Position numbers and translations under genes: made by a program
Source: Panulirus ornatus
Lineage: Eukaryota; Arthropoda; Malacostraca; Decapoda; Palinuridae
Assembly: GCF_036320965.1 (NCBI RefSeq)
Contig: NC_092276.1
Location: forward strand, 3,231,001-3,295,000
DNA: 64,000 bases
Reading direction: 5' to 3'
Part shown: positions 1 to 10,569 of the stretch, in pieces
How the letters are laid out: every line of letters begins with the position of its first letter
Position numbering within the stretch: the first letter of the stretch is position 1
Notes under the pieces: model-generated
The model's database searches: none
What the model was told of the DNA's origin: nothing
What the model saw: only the letters and a program-made list of their open reading frames with translations

Positions 1-860
1 CTTGTCTACATTCACATGTTCATTTATTTATATGTATACATAAAGTTTGTGTTGACTAATTTCTTATTACTGTGTACACACTTCTGCTCTTAATTACACA
101 TTACTTACGTGTGTTTAAGTAATCGCTCTGTATGTGCACTCAAAAATGGGTGCTTGTCTCAAGGTTTCCTATACATCAGGCTGTAAATCAGTCCATCCAT
201 TTTCAGCTCGCTATCCTCCAAACTAGATGGGTTATTGATTGCCAATTAAACCACTTACTAGTTGGGGTTCTGAGCTGCTGCCCAGCCAGTAGGACATTTT
301 TTGTACAGCTGTGTTTGCCAGTTCATCATTAATTGTATGGAATCAGTTGATGAAAAAAATACTAGACATGCATTTGTTACCAGTTTTTGGCAAGACTGTT
401 AGTGTATTCTTTCTCAAGAATATGCTGTCTGGCATTGGCAGAATTTTTTTAAATGCTTGACTGTAGATGGGACAGCCCCATTGGGTAGAAACAAAAAAGT
501 GCTTTGCTTCCCATAAATGGGACAGCCTCAGTGAATGGGTTAAAAGTGATGATTCAAATTATCGATGCTGATATTGCATCTTTTTATTGAAAGAAATTAA
601 AGATACCAAACTTTAACCTTTTTACTATCAATGTGTTTTCATGGATAGTGTTCAAGGTACAGTTGCTGAAGAAAGTACCCAGATAATGTATCATTCTCAT
701 AGTTATTCTTAGCATACAGTAAACCTAACCAAGGTTAGCATGAACCACATGTTGACTGTCTTAAGTTTATAATTTCTTTCCATTCTTTTTTATTTGATAG
801 AACCCATTCTTTTTTATTTACTAGAACCACTGGTACTCATCTTTGTGTACATATTATCCC
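1..860. other. Unique sequence, no gene seen
   Basis: AT-rich sequence with no convincing reading frame, splice-bounded exon or repeat. The short open frames look like chance. Retrotransposon sequence begins at about 861. Confidence 0.5.
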
Positions 861-1380
861 ATACAATTTACCAGGTATGCTTGTCAAACTTGTACTTATG
901 TAGTGTGAAAAATCACCTTATTCCCCTTGTAGTCTACCAATCCTCAGGCATCTCTCCAATATCTAAATACACCGAACATTCTAACCAATCAGTCAACAAC
1001 ACAGTTCCTCCTGGTCTTAAAGAAATTCAAATGCAAGTACCATCTGCTTCAGCTGCTTTGCCTCATTTCATCTTATATAAGGCTTTCACCACCTCTTCTC
1101 TTTACATACACACACATATACATACATATACGTATCAACATATACACATACACAGACATATACATATATACACATATACATATACTTGCTTGCCTACATC
1201 CATTCCTGGCATTACCCTGCCCCACAGGAAACAGCATCACTACCCCCTGTTCTGTGAGGTAGCACCAGGAAAACAGACAAAAATAAAAAGGCCACGTTCA
1301 TTCGCACTCAGTCTCTAGCTATCATGTGTAATGCACTGAAACCACAGCTCCCTATCCCCATCCAGGCCCCACAGACCTTT
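861..1380 (-). mobile_element. LINE fragments, antisense (RT N-terminal part and 3' tail)
   Basis: Positions 861-1110 match, in diverged form, the antisense RT region at 3841-4100: both contain the complements of the SIPGKLYG, EDWRNA and KAAGLDG stretches. Positions 1170-1380 match the antisense 3' tail seen at 8640-9030 (a GAGGTAGCACCAGG-like motif, then the 'ctcagtctctagct' segment). The two pieces are separated by a TATACA-rich simple repeat. Both are non-functional relics. Confidence 0.7.
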
Positions 1381-1397
1381 CAATATATATATATATA

Positions 1398-2000
1398 CAT
1401 ATTGGAGGAAGTGATGTGTTTTAGATATCTGGGAGTGGACTTAGCAGCAGATGGAACCATGGAAGTGGAAGTGAGTCGCAGGGTGGGGGAGGCGGTGAAG
1501 GCTCTGGGAGCATTGAAAAATGTGTGGAATACGAGAACGTTATCTCGGAGAGTAAAAATGGGTATGCTTGAAGGAATATTGGATCCAACAATGTTACATG
1601 GTTGCATGGCATGGGCTATAGATAGGGTTGTGCGGAGGAAGAGGATGTGTTGGAAATAAAATGTTTGAGGATGATATGTGGTGTGAGGTGGTTTGATCAA
1701 GTAAGTAATGAAAGGGTAATAAAAAGAGTGTGTTTAGAGAGCAGAGGAGGGTGTGTTGAAATGGCTTGTTCACATGGAGAGAATGAGTGACGATTGACAA
1801 AGAGGATATATGCGTCAGAGGTAGAGGGAACGAGGAGACGCGGGAGACCAAATTAGAGGTGGAAGGATGGAGTGAAAATATTTTGAGCGATTGGGGCCTG
1901 AACATACAGGAGGACGAAAGGCATGCAAGGAATAGAGTGAAATGGAATGATGTGGTATACTGGGGTCGATGTGCTGTCACTGGATTGAACCAGGGCATGC
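1398..2000 (+). mobile_element. LINE fragment, RT C-terminal region, broken
   Basis: Sense-strand relic of the C-terminal part of the family polyprotein. Readable pieces include CFRYLGVDLAADGTM, GALKNVWN and RVVRRKRM, followed downstream by frameshifted VEGTRR- and ARNRVKWND-like stretches. Stops and frameshifts break it near 1660 and 1790. It abuts an antisense fragment at a short (TA)n, so two copies lie tail against body here. Confidence 0.8.
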
Positions 2001-2317
2001 ATGCATGTGTATGTGACGAGGACATATACTTTGTACTTATCATATTTAGTATTTTTCTTTACTGCCTTCTTCCCTGCTTTGAATTTTGTATCATGATGTT
2101 TATTCTGCCCTTGGCTGTATTTCAAAATAAAGGGATATTTGCATGTTTGCCTCTTATGATGTGACATAATAATGCTTCTTTTTATACTGAAATGTAATTT
2201 ACATCAGGTGTCATTCCCATTTTCTTTGTAAGTATTAGCTGCAATTTTTGCTGTATGGTATTTGCGAGTTAAAGTGTTTTGCAGGTACTCTTTCACCCGT
2301 GTTTAAGAGTGAACTAA

Positions 2318-2321
<4 letters not shown>

Positions 2322-2396
<75 letters not shown>
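2322..2396. repeat. (TA)n microsatellite
   Basis: About 75 bp of uninterrupted TA, directly against the 3' tail of the antisense LINE that follows. Confidence 0.97.
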
Positions 2397-2399
<3 letters not shown>

Positions 2400-4298
2400 T
2401 TGCTTTGTTGCTGTCTTCCGCGTTTGCGAGGTAGCGCAAGGAAACAGACGAAAGAAATGGCCCAACCCACCCCCATACACATGTATATACATACATCCAC
2501 ACACGCAAATGTACATACCTACACAGCTTTCCATGGTTTACCCCAGACGCTTCATATGCCCTGATTCAATCCACTGACAGCACGTCAACCCCGGTATACC
2601 ACATCGATCCAATTCACTCTATTCCTTGCCCTCCTTTCACCCTCCTGCATGTTCAGGCCCCGATCACACAAAATCTTTTTCACTCCATCTTTCCACCTCC
2701 AATTTGGTCTCCCACTTCTCCTCGTTCCCTCCACCTCCGACACATATATCCTCTTGGTCAATCTTTCCTCACTCATTCTCTCCATGTGCCCAAAGCATTT
2801 CAAAACACTCTCTTCTGCTCTCTCAACCACGCTCTTTTTATTTCCACACATCTCTCTTACCCTTACGTTACTTACTCAATCAAACCACCTCACACCACAC
2901 ATTGTCCTCAAACATCTCATTTCCAGCACATCCATCCTCCTGCGCACAACTCTATCCATAGCCCACGCCTCGCAACCATACAACATTGTTGGAACCACTA
3001 TTCCTTCAAACATACCCATTTTTGCTTTCCGAGATAATGTTCTCGACTTCCACACATTCTTCAAGGCTCCCAGAATTTTCGCCCCCTCCCCCACCCTATG
3101 ATCCACTTCCGCTTCCATGGTTCCATCCGCTGCCAGATCCACTCCCAGATATCTAAAACACTTTACTTCCTCCAGTTTTTCTCCATTCAAACTTACTTCC
3201 GAATTGACTTGACCCTCAACCCTACTGTACCTAATTACCTTGCTCTTATTCACATTTACCCTTAACTTTCTTCTTTCACACACTTTACCAAACTCAGTCA
3301 CCAGCTTCTGCAGTTTCTCACATGAATCAGCCACCAGCGCTGTATCATCAGCGAACAACTGACTCACTTCCCAAGCTCTTTCATCCCCAACAGACTTCAT
3401 ACTTGCCCCTCTTTCCAAAACTCTTGCATTCACCTCCCTAACATCCCCATCCATAAACAAATTAAACAACCATGGAGACATCACACACCCCTGCCGCAAA
3501 CCTACATTCACTGAGAACACTTTCCTCTCTTCCTACACGTACACATGCCTTACATCCTCGATAAAAACTTTTCACTGCTTCTAACAACTTGCCTCCCACA
3601 CCATGTATTCTTAATACCTTCCACAGAGCATCTCTATCAACTCTATCATATGCCTTCTCCAGATCCATAAATGCTACATACAAATCCATTTGCTTTTCTA
3701 AGTATTTCTCACATACATTCTTCAAAGCAAACACCTGATCCACACATCCTCTACCACTTCTGAAACCACACTGCTCTTCCCCAATCTGATGCTCTGTACA
3801 TGCCTTCACCCTCTCAATCAATACCCTCCCATATAATTTACCAGGAATACTCAACAAACTTATACCACTGTAATTTGAGCACTCACTCTTATCCCCTTTG
3901 CCTTTGTACAATGGCACTATGCACGCATTCCGCCAATCCTCAGGCACCTCACCATGAGTCATACATACATTAAATAACCTTACCAACCAGTCAATAATAC
4001 AGTCACCCCCTTTTTTAATACATTCCACTGCAATACCATCCAAACCTGCTGCCTTGCTGGCTTTCATCTTCCGCAAAGCTTTCACTACCTCTTCTCTGTT
4101 TACCAAATCATTTTCCCTAACCCTCTCACTTTGCACACCACCTCAACCAAAACACCCTATATCTGCCACTCTATCATCAAACACATTCAACAAACCTTCA
4201 AAATACTCACTCCATCTCCTTCTCACATCACCACTACTTGTTATCACCTCCCCATTTGTGCCCTTCACTGAAGTTCCCATTTGCTCCCTTGTCTTACG

Positions 4299-4301
<3 letters not shown>
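2397..4301 (-). mobile_element. LINE copy, antisense, most of RT plus 3' end, frameshifted
   Basis: Longest RT-bearing copy in the window. On the minus strand the frames run from about 4136 to 2585. They read KAAGLDG (finger region), a GKGDKSECSNY segment, FRSGRGCVDQVFALK, FMDLEKAYDRVDRD (motif A), GLRQGCVMSPWLFNL (motif B), FADDTALVAD (catalytic motif C), CFRYLGVDLAADGTM, then LYGCEAWAMDRVVRR and a VEGTRRSGRPNWRWK tail. The frame is broken near 3500, between the motif A region and motif B, and again near 2860. The arrangement resembles RTE-type non-LTR retrotransposons (inference from motif style). No endonuclease is present, so the copy is 5' truncated, and it is bounded by (TA)n on both sides. 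The 3' end at 2397-2450 carries the conserved GCGAGGTAGCGCAAGG motif. Confidence 0.9.

Positions 4302-4371
<70 letters not shown>
4302..4371. repeat. (TA)n microsatellite
   Basis: About 70 bp of TA with one phase slip at about 4348. It marks the 5' truncation point of the antisense LINE copy. Confidence 0.97.
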
Positions 4372-4780
4372 CTGGAGGCATGTATTTATAGAAATAATCT
4401 TGGTTTCAGTTATCTTGATGTTTTAGATATCTGATGGTTAGAAAATTACTATATAGAATTATTCTTTCAGTGTTTATTGTATATAATTGTGTACAAGAAT
4501 CTTGTGTTACTTTCAGATGATTTTTCCCATAGTGTGGATATTGTTTTGTATGAATAAATTTAATTTTACATCACATGTTATATGAAGTTCAGCTACTAGG
4601 TCATTTCGATGTTTATCTTATGCATTCTAAGAGATGAAATAGACTTTTAACATTATTATTGGCAAGTTTTTTCACAAATATTGGTAACATATTTCCTTTA
4701 ATGAATAGAACATTTTATGGAAGAATGGCATTCCTATGTCTGCTGTCTTTTGAATGACCATTCTTTTTCTTTCTTTTTAG
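4372..4780 (+). other. Unique sequence, likely intron or upstream region of the zinc-finger gene
   Basis: AT-rich, with no open frame of note. It ends in a good polypyrimidine tract and acceptor (TTCTTTCTTTTTAG at 4767-4780), so it is probably the 3' part of an intron preceding the coding exon. Confidence 0.5.
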
Positions 4781-4862
4781 GCTGTGCTAAGAGGGTGATA
4801 TAATTGAAGAAAAGGGAAACAAATTCCAAGCATAGTGATCCTGTTTTAGCAGGAGAGCAGCC

Positions 4863-7001
4863 ATGGATCAGCTTGGAGGACAGTCCATACCTCAGGCAAC
4901 AGTTCAGCCTGCTGCTGTTTGGTATAACTACAGTACATACAATGATCTTCTTGTCAACCATCCTGTGCAAGTACAGGTGGCTGTACCCACAGTTCAGATG
5001 GTTGCTGCACCATCTCAGGCTCCTACACCTGTTCCTACTCCAGTTCAGACACCTGTTCCACAAGATCAGGTAGCTTTAGCTGTCATGGTTCCATCAAAAC
5101 CCAAAAAAAACAAAAAACCTCCGATAGATAGTCAAGAACGCAATTTCCATTGTGACCAGTGTGGTTCTTCATTTACCAATAGCTCCAATCTTCGAAGTCA
5201 CATGCGTATCCATTCTGGTGTGAGACCTTATGTGTGTGTAGAATGTGGTAAATCTTTCATTCAGAGTTCTAATTTAAAAGCACACAAGCGCGTACATACT
5301 GGTGAACGTCCATATCAGTGCTCTGAGTGTGGTCAGACATTTTCAAGATCTTCGCATCTAGTGGGTCATAAACGTACTCATACAGGAGAAAGACCATATA
5401 TTTGCGGTATATGTGGAGAAGCGTTTTTCACATCATCGCACTTAAGAAATCATGTTCGTCGTCATACAGGAGAGAAGCCATATGTGTGCCAGTTTTGTGG
5501 AGAATCATTTGGTCAAAGTGTAGAGCTAAGGGTTCATATTCGACATCATACTGGAGAGAAGCCTTTCAATTGTCGTGAGTGTGATACTGCATTTGTATCT
5601 GCTCGTGACCTGAAGTCACATCGTAAAACCCATCACTTGGGCTCAAAGCCTTTTAAATGCGAACAGTGTGATCGATGTTTTCGTACACCTACTTTTTTGA
5701 GCAAACACCAAGTTCGCTGTAAGGGCCCTAGACCTAAAAGGCCCAAAGGAAGGCCTCGCAAATATCCAAGAGTTGATGGAGAGGAACCACCCTGGAAAAA
5801 ACCTAAGAAGCGAAAAAATAAACGACCTGCTGCTCCCACTGATAGAGTTTCTCGCTCTAGGACTCGGGCACTTCGTAATGCTCAGTTAAAACAGGAGAAG
5901 GAAGATTCACAAGATTCTGAGAAAGAGAAGAATTCTGAGCTCTTGGAGCAAATGGAAGAAGTTCAACATGAGCCAGTGGAAATACACTTGGATGAAAATA
6001 ATGAGTTAAAACAAGAAGGATTGGTATCAGAAGACCACATTTCACAAATTCCCATGGTTCCTATGGTACAAGTAATGATAGACAGTTTAGGGCATGGTGC
6101 ACATGGTCTGGACCATTCTCAGCCACAGGCTTTAGTACTTCAATCTCAGTCATCTACAGTACACGGACTTCATGGTTTACCTGACCAAAGTCCACAGCAG
6201 ATTGGAGTAATAGATTTATCTGGACAGCATATACATCAAGATGACCAGCAACAGGTGGATTCTGTTCATCAGAGTCTTGCCATAGTGTCTGCTCATCAAA
6301 CATTGCCTGTAGTAACAGCTGGTCATCAGCAGTTGCCTGTAGTAACTGCTCATCAGGCTGTTGCTGCACATCAGCAGTTATCAACTGTTACTGCACATCA
6401 GCAGCTGGCAACTGTTACTGCACATCAGCAACTAGCAGGTGTTACTGCACATCAGCAATTAGGAGGTGTTACTGCACATCAGCAATTGCCAGTTGTGACT
6501 GCACATCAGCAAATACCAGTTGTGACGGCTCATAAGCAGATTGTTAGCGGTCATCATCAGTTAGCTGCAGTAACTGCTCACCAACAAAATCTTAGTGCCC
6601 ACCAACAGATGACAGCAGTAACTGCTCACCAACAGACAGTGAATGCTCATCAGCAAATGCCAGTGGTGTCTGCACATCAGCAAGGTGTTGGCAACCATCA
6701 GCAGTTGCCTGTTGTAACTGCCCACCAGCAGAATGTTAGTGCACATCAACAGGTTGTTGTTTCAGCCCACCAACCAGTTCCAGTTGTAGCAGCTCATCAG
6801 CAGGGCATAGTTGTCTCGGCCCACCATCAAGTGCCTGTTGTATCTACACCTAAGCAGAGTGTTCATGATACAAGTGGGAGCTCCCAGGTTATCTATGGAT
6901 CTGGACAACCATATGTGGTAGATCTCTCAAGTCCAGCTCTTACAGCAGATGTTCCCATGGTCACACAAGCTGTTACAACTTCTCAGTACACCAGGCCATA
7001 G
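4863..7001 (+). CDS. C2H2 zinc-finger protein with AT-hook-like motif and HQQ repeats
   Basis: A 712-residue ORF in a single exon that begins at 4781, after a strong acceptor. ATG 4863 is the first start after an in-frame TGA at 4836, and the frame closes at TAG 6999-7001. Residues 95-286 hold seven zinc fingers. The first six are C2H2 with mostly canonical HTGE[R/K]P linkers; the sixth has a longer H-linker (HHLGSKPF), and the seventh ends H-x4-C, so it is C2HC. A basic stretch follows, with KGRPRKYP at about 295-302, an AT-hook-like core. Next come an acidic, Lys/Glu-rich segment (about 340-390) and a long low-complexity tail (about 465-665). The tail is built from repeats of about nine residues on the theme VTAHQQLxx, and the N-terminus is Val/Pro/Gln rich. 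By family, this is a probable sequence-specific nuclear DNA-binding regulator. The target genes are unknown and no orthologue name is assigned. Upstream exons, if any, would be 5' UTR. Confidence 0.93.
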   Translation: MDQLGGQSIPQATVQPAAVWYNYSTYNDLLVNHPVQVQVAVPTVQMVAAPSQAPTPVPTPVQTPVPQDQVALAVMVPSKPKKNKKPPIDSQERNFHCDQCGSSFTNSSNLRSHMRIHSGVRPYVCVECGKSFIQSSNLKAHKRVHTGERPYQCSECGQTFSRSSHLVGHKRTHTGERPYICGICGEAFFTSSHLRNHVRRHTGEKPYVCQFCGESFGQSVELRVHIRHHTGEKPFNCRECDTAFVSARDLKSHRKTHHLGSKPFKCEQCDRCFRTPTFLSKHQVRCKGPRPKRPKGRPRKYPRVDGEEPPWKKPKKRKNKRPAAPTDRVSRSRTRALRNAQLKQEKEDSQDSEKEKNSELLEQMEEVQHEPVEIHLDENNELKQEGLVSEDHISQIPMVPMVQVMIDSLGHGAHGLDHSQPQALVLQSQSSTVHGLHGLPDQSPQQIGVIDLSGQHIHQDDQQQVDSVHQSLAIVSAHQTLPVVTAGHQQLPVVTAHQAVAAHQQLSTVTAHQQLATVTAHQQLAGVTAHQQLGGVTAHQQLPVVTAHQQIPVVTAHKQIVSGHHQLAAVTAHQQNLSAHQQMTAVTAHQQTVNAHQQMPVVSAHQQGVGNHQQLPVVTAHQQNVSAHQQVVVSAHQPVPVVAAHQQGIVVSAHHQVPVVSTPKQSVHDTSGSSQVIYGSGQPYVVDLSSPALTADVPMVTQAVTTSQYTRP
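6255..6860 (+). repeat. In-frame 27-bp coding repeat (VTAHQQ)
   Basis: Within the zinc-finger gene, units of about 27 bp of the form GTTACTGCACATCAGCAG plus three variable codons repeat more than 15 times with drift. They encode His-Gln-Gln-rich nonapeptides. The middle units (6380-6510) are most alike and the edges are more degenerate, as expected of an array that grew by slippage or unequal exchange. Confidence 0.9.
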
Positions 7002-7642
7002 TATATTGTTGCACGTGGGAAAACATGGATTTACTTTTAAGAGCTGTCACCCTGTATAACTTAACAGGAGAAGAATGTTTAAATGATCAGAAACATAGAA
7101 ACATATGGAATTTTTAGCTGAGAAGAAGAGACTGAAAGTCTTTAGAGCTGTTTTTACTTTAATTATGGGAATAAAGTACTTAGGTGACAAGAAAAATTCC
7201 ATTCTGTAAACCTGTGGTCTTTTGGAAACTTTTGACCCATGAAGGTATTTATGTAATATAGGATGCAGGAACACTCTAGGTATATTATGTTAATATGCAA
7301 TGGTTCTTTATTGTAACCACTCTCATACTGGTGTTTATGCATTTGTGAATCCACATTATATGTGGTGAAACTTATAAATGTCTCCATTAGGCTTATTGCA
7401 GTGAATTTGGAGCCAATTGTGATGACAGGTTTAGCTTTTATGCATTTCTGATACATTGCTGCTGTCAGAAATTATGAACTTGGTAATTTTTTATATTTGC
7501 AAACGTAAAACAAAGTACATGTGATGCAGATTATTCTTTGACTTTTAAGAGCAGTAGCTCTTTAAGGTAGTTTTTAATGTAGTTTTAAGGCCAGAAATGA
7601 GGATTAGTATATTCTCCACATTTAGGGTTTGAAAAGAATAAA
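7002..7642 (+). other. 3' UTR of the zinc-finger gene with two polyadenylation signals
   Basis: AATAAA occurs at 7170-7175 and at 7637-7642 downstream of the stop. Either could end the transcript; which one is used cannot be told from sequence. Positions 7643-8040 are AT-rich with no further feature. Confidence 0.45.
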
Positions 7643-8044
7643 TACTGGGTTTGATATGAAAACTTGTCAGTCCTACTCATCACTGTGCGATTAAATGTAA
7701 ATATAGGTATATCAGATGGGAAGCCATTTGGTGTAGAAAGACAAAGCATGGGCTATTGAATCATAATTTCCTGTTTTCCATTTTTTGAAGATGTAAGATG
7801 TTTCTGCTGGACAGTATGACATGTAGACTTGATTTGAAAATTTGGCAGGTCATTATTACTGATGTGCATTATTCTCTGTGTTGTATTATAAATGAGTAAA
7901 AATAAGTATTATATTATTTTGTAAAATATACACCTGTATAAATTTAGAACAGTATTGTGCCTGAATCTATTGTTCTACTGAATTATCAAGATTCCCACAT
8001 TCCTCACATGCACACACATATAAACATTTTTTCATACATACTTA

Positions 8045-8600
8045 ACATTTCTTGTGTGAGCGAGGTAGTGTCAAGAACAGGTGATAGAGCCTTAGAGGGA
8101 AAAATTCTCTTTGTCAACTAATCCTCATGCATTCTCTAAATATCTCCAAACCATTTCAGCACAGCCACACCCGCTTCATATCTCAACCCCACAGTTTTAT
8201 TACCTCACCTCTCTCTTTCCCTTTTATTACTTAATCATACCACCTCGCATTATGTATTGTCATCAAACATTTCATATCCAACACCTCCACCCTTCCCCAC
8301 TCATCCTCATCTATATCCCATGCTTCACATCCACGTAACAATGTTGGAACTACTATACCTTCAAACATGCCCATTTTTTACCTAGATAATGACCTCTTTT
8401 CCACCCTTTCTTCAATGCTCCTAGAATTTTTGCTCCTTAGCCACCTTATGACTTGCCTCCACTTCCATGGTTAAATTTGCTGCCATGTCCACCCCCAGGT
8501 ATCTAAAACATCCCACTTCCTTCATATTTTCTCCATTCAGACTCACCGCCCCAACTGACATCTCTCTGTGCACTGCTAAACCTAATAACTTTGCTTTTAT
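8045..8600 (-). mobile_element. Degenerate LINE fragment, antisense C-terminal RT region
   Basis: Shows diverged antisense copies of the same stretches as 2640-3250, including the complements of YGCEAW, GALKNV and YLGVD. It starts with a 'gagcgaggtagtgtcaagaacagg' variant of the family end motif. Many substitutions mark it as an older copy. Confidence 0.7.
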
Positions 8601-8639
8601 TCATAAACATATGTTTGCTCTTTCCCACAAAAGCTAGGT

Positions 8640-9334
8640 AGCAGGTAGCATCCAGAACAGATAAATGTGGTTTTGGTGCATTACACGTGACAGCTAGAGA
8701 CCGAGTCTGAACGAATGTGGCCTTTTTTGTCTGTTTTCCTGGCACCACCTTGCTGAAGTGGGGAATATCAATGCTGTTTTCCTGAGGGGTAGGATAGCAC
8801 CAGGAATGGATGAGGGCAAGCAAGTATGAATATATACATATACATGTGCATGTATGTAATGTCTGCATATGTGTATGTATATATTGATATGTGTATGTAT
8901 GTATATGTGCGTATGTGGATGTATATATATGTACACGAATGGGGCCTTTATTGTTGATATGTATATGTATGTATATGTGCGTATGTGGATGTTTATATAT
9001 GTACATGAATGGGGCCTTTATTGTCTTTTCCTAGCGCTACCTCGCACACATGAGGGGGGAGGGGGATGTTATTCCATGTGTGGTGAGGTGGCAATGGGAA
9101 TAAATAAAGGCAGACAGTGTGAATTGTGTGCATGGGTATATATGTATGTGTCTGTGTGTGTATATATATATATGTGTACATTGGGATGTATGGGTGTGTA
9201 TATTTGCGTGTGTGGACGTGTATGTATATACATGTGTATGGGGGTGGGTTGGGCCATTTTCTTTTGTCTGTTTCTTTGCGCTACCTCGCAAACGCGGGAG
9301 ACAGCGACAAAGCAAAATAATAGTAATGATAATA

Positions 9335-9337
<3 letters not shown>
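8640..9337 (+). mobile_element. Two LINE 3' tails in tandem
   Basis: Non-coding 3' tail sequence ('cagctagagaccgagtc', then TATG-rich simple repeat, then TTGGGCCATTTTCTTTTGTC and GCTACCTCGCAAACGCGGG). At 8901 and 8971 a 70-bp unit containing GTATATGTGCGTATGTGGAT and 'gaatggggcctttattg' is directly duplicated. The tail ends in CAGCGACAAAGC just before (TA)n. Confidence 0.8.

Positions 9338-9398
<61 letters not shown>
9338..9398. repeat. (TA)n microsatellite
   Basis: About 60 bp of TA between two LINE 3' tail copies. Confidence 0.97.
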
Positions 9399-9405
<7 letters not shown>

Positions 9406-9525
9406 GGTATGTATATTTACGTGTGTGTGGACGTATGTATATACATGTGTATGGGGTGGGTTGGGCCATTTCTTTCGTCTGTTTCCTTGCGCTACCTCGC
9501 AAACGCGGGAGACAGCGACAAAGCA

Positions 9526-9528
<3 letters not shown>
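9399..9528 (+). mobile_element. LINE 3' tail copy
   Basis: A further copy of the tail: GTGTGTGGACGTATGTATAT, a TTGGGCCATTTC segment and GCGCTACCTCGCAAACGCGG, ending CAGCGACAAAGC and running straight into (TA)n. Confidence 0.85.

Positions 9529-9596
<68 letters not shown>
9529..9596. repeat. (TA)n microsatellite
   Basis: About 68 bp of TA separating a LINE 3' tail from the 5' end of the next LINE copy. Confidence 0.97.
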
Positions 9597-9600
<4 letters not shown>

Positions 9601-10530
9601 GGGGGCAGGGGATTAAGAATACTTCCCACGCATTCCTCACGTGTCGTAGAAGGCGACTAAAGGGGACGGGAGCGGGGGGCCAGAAACCCTCCCCTCCTTG
9701 TATTTTAACTTTCTAAAAGGGGAAACAGAAGAAGGAGTCACGCGAGGAGTGCTCATCCTCCTCGAAGGCTCAGATTGGGGTGTCTAAATGTGTGTGGATG
9801 TAACCAAGATGAGAAAAAAGGAGAGATAGGTAGTATGTTTGAGGAAAGGAACCTAGATGTTTTGGCTCTGAGTGAAACAAAGCTGAAGGGTAAAGGGGAA
9901 GAGTGGTTTGGGAATGTCTTGGGAGTAAAGTCAGGGGTTAGTGAGAGGACAAGAGCAAGGGAAGGAGTAGCACTACTCCTGAATCAGTTGTGGGAGTATG
10001 TGATAGAGTTTAAGAAAGTAAATTCTAGATTGATATGGGTAAAACTGAAAGTTGATGGAGAGAGATGGGTGATTATTGGTGCATATGCACCTTGGCATGA
10101 GAAGAAAGATCATGAGAGGCAAGTGTTTTGGGAGCAGCTGAATGAGTGTGTTAGTGGTTTTGATGCAAAAGACCGGATATATGTGTCAGAGGTGGAGGGA
10201 GCGAGGAGAAGAGGGAGACCAAATTGGAGGTGGAAAGATGGAGTGAAAAAGATTTTGTGTGATCGGGGCCTGAACATGCAGGAGGGTGAAAGGAGGGCAA
10301 GGAATAGAGTGAATTGGAGCGATGTGGTATACCGGGGTTGACGTGCTGTCAGTGGATTGAATCAAGGCATGTGAAGCGTCTGGGGTAAACCATGGAAAGC
10401 TGTGTAGGTATGTATATTTGCGTGTGTGGACGTATGTATATACATGTGTATGGGGGTGGGTTGGGCCATTTCTTTTGTCTGTTTCCTTGCGCTACCTCGC
10501 AAACGCGGGAGACAGCGACAAAGCAAAAAA
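9594..10530 (+). mobile_element. LINE copy with internal deletion joining endonuclease to C-terminus
   Basis: 9594-9770 is the element 5' leader (CCCTGGGGGCAGGGG, TCGTAGAAGGCGACTAAAGG). An open frame from about 9775 to 10341 (188 codons from a TTG) follows. Its N-terminal half is an APE-type endonuclease start: RLGCLNVCGC, then LDVLALSETKLKGKG with the conserved Glu, GVALLLN and WVIIGAYAPW. At about codon 131 it switches in frame to the family C-terminus (RIYVSEVEGARRRGRPNW to NRVNWSDVVYRG). All of the RT and part of the endonuclease are gone. The normal 3' tail follows to 10530. It cannot be autonomous. It is the only copy here that shows the endonuclease. Confidence 0.88.
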
Positions 10531-10536
10531 AAAAAT

Positions 10537-10542
<6 letters not shown>

Positions 10543-10567
<25 letters not shown>

Positions 10568-10569
10568 AT
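10543..10569. repeat. (TG)n microsatellite
   Basis: Short TATATG(TG)n run at the truncation point of the downstream LINE copy. Confidence 0.9.

Noticed and set aside
794..1318. 174-codon plus-strand frame
   Set aside because: It is antisense to LINE sequence and runs through TATACA simple repeat.
2235..2577. Open frames on both strands encoding long Ile-Tyr runs (also at 9281-9640, 29708-30000, 32533-32950, 56228-56590)
   Set aside because: They are translations of (TA)n, which has no stop in two of its frames. Only the parts with family motifs are coding.
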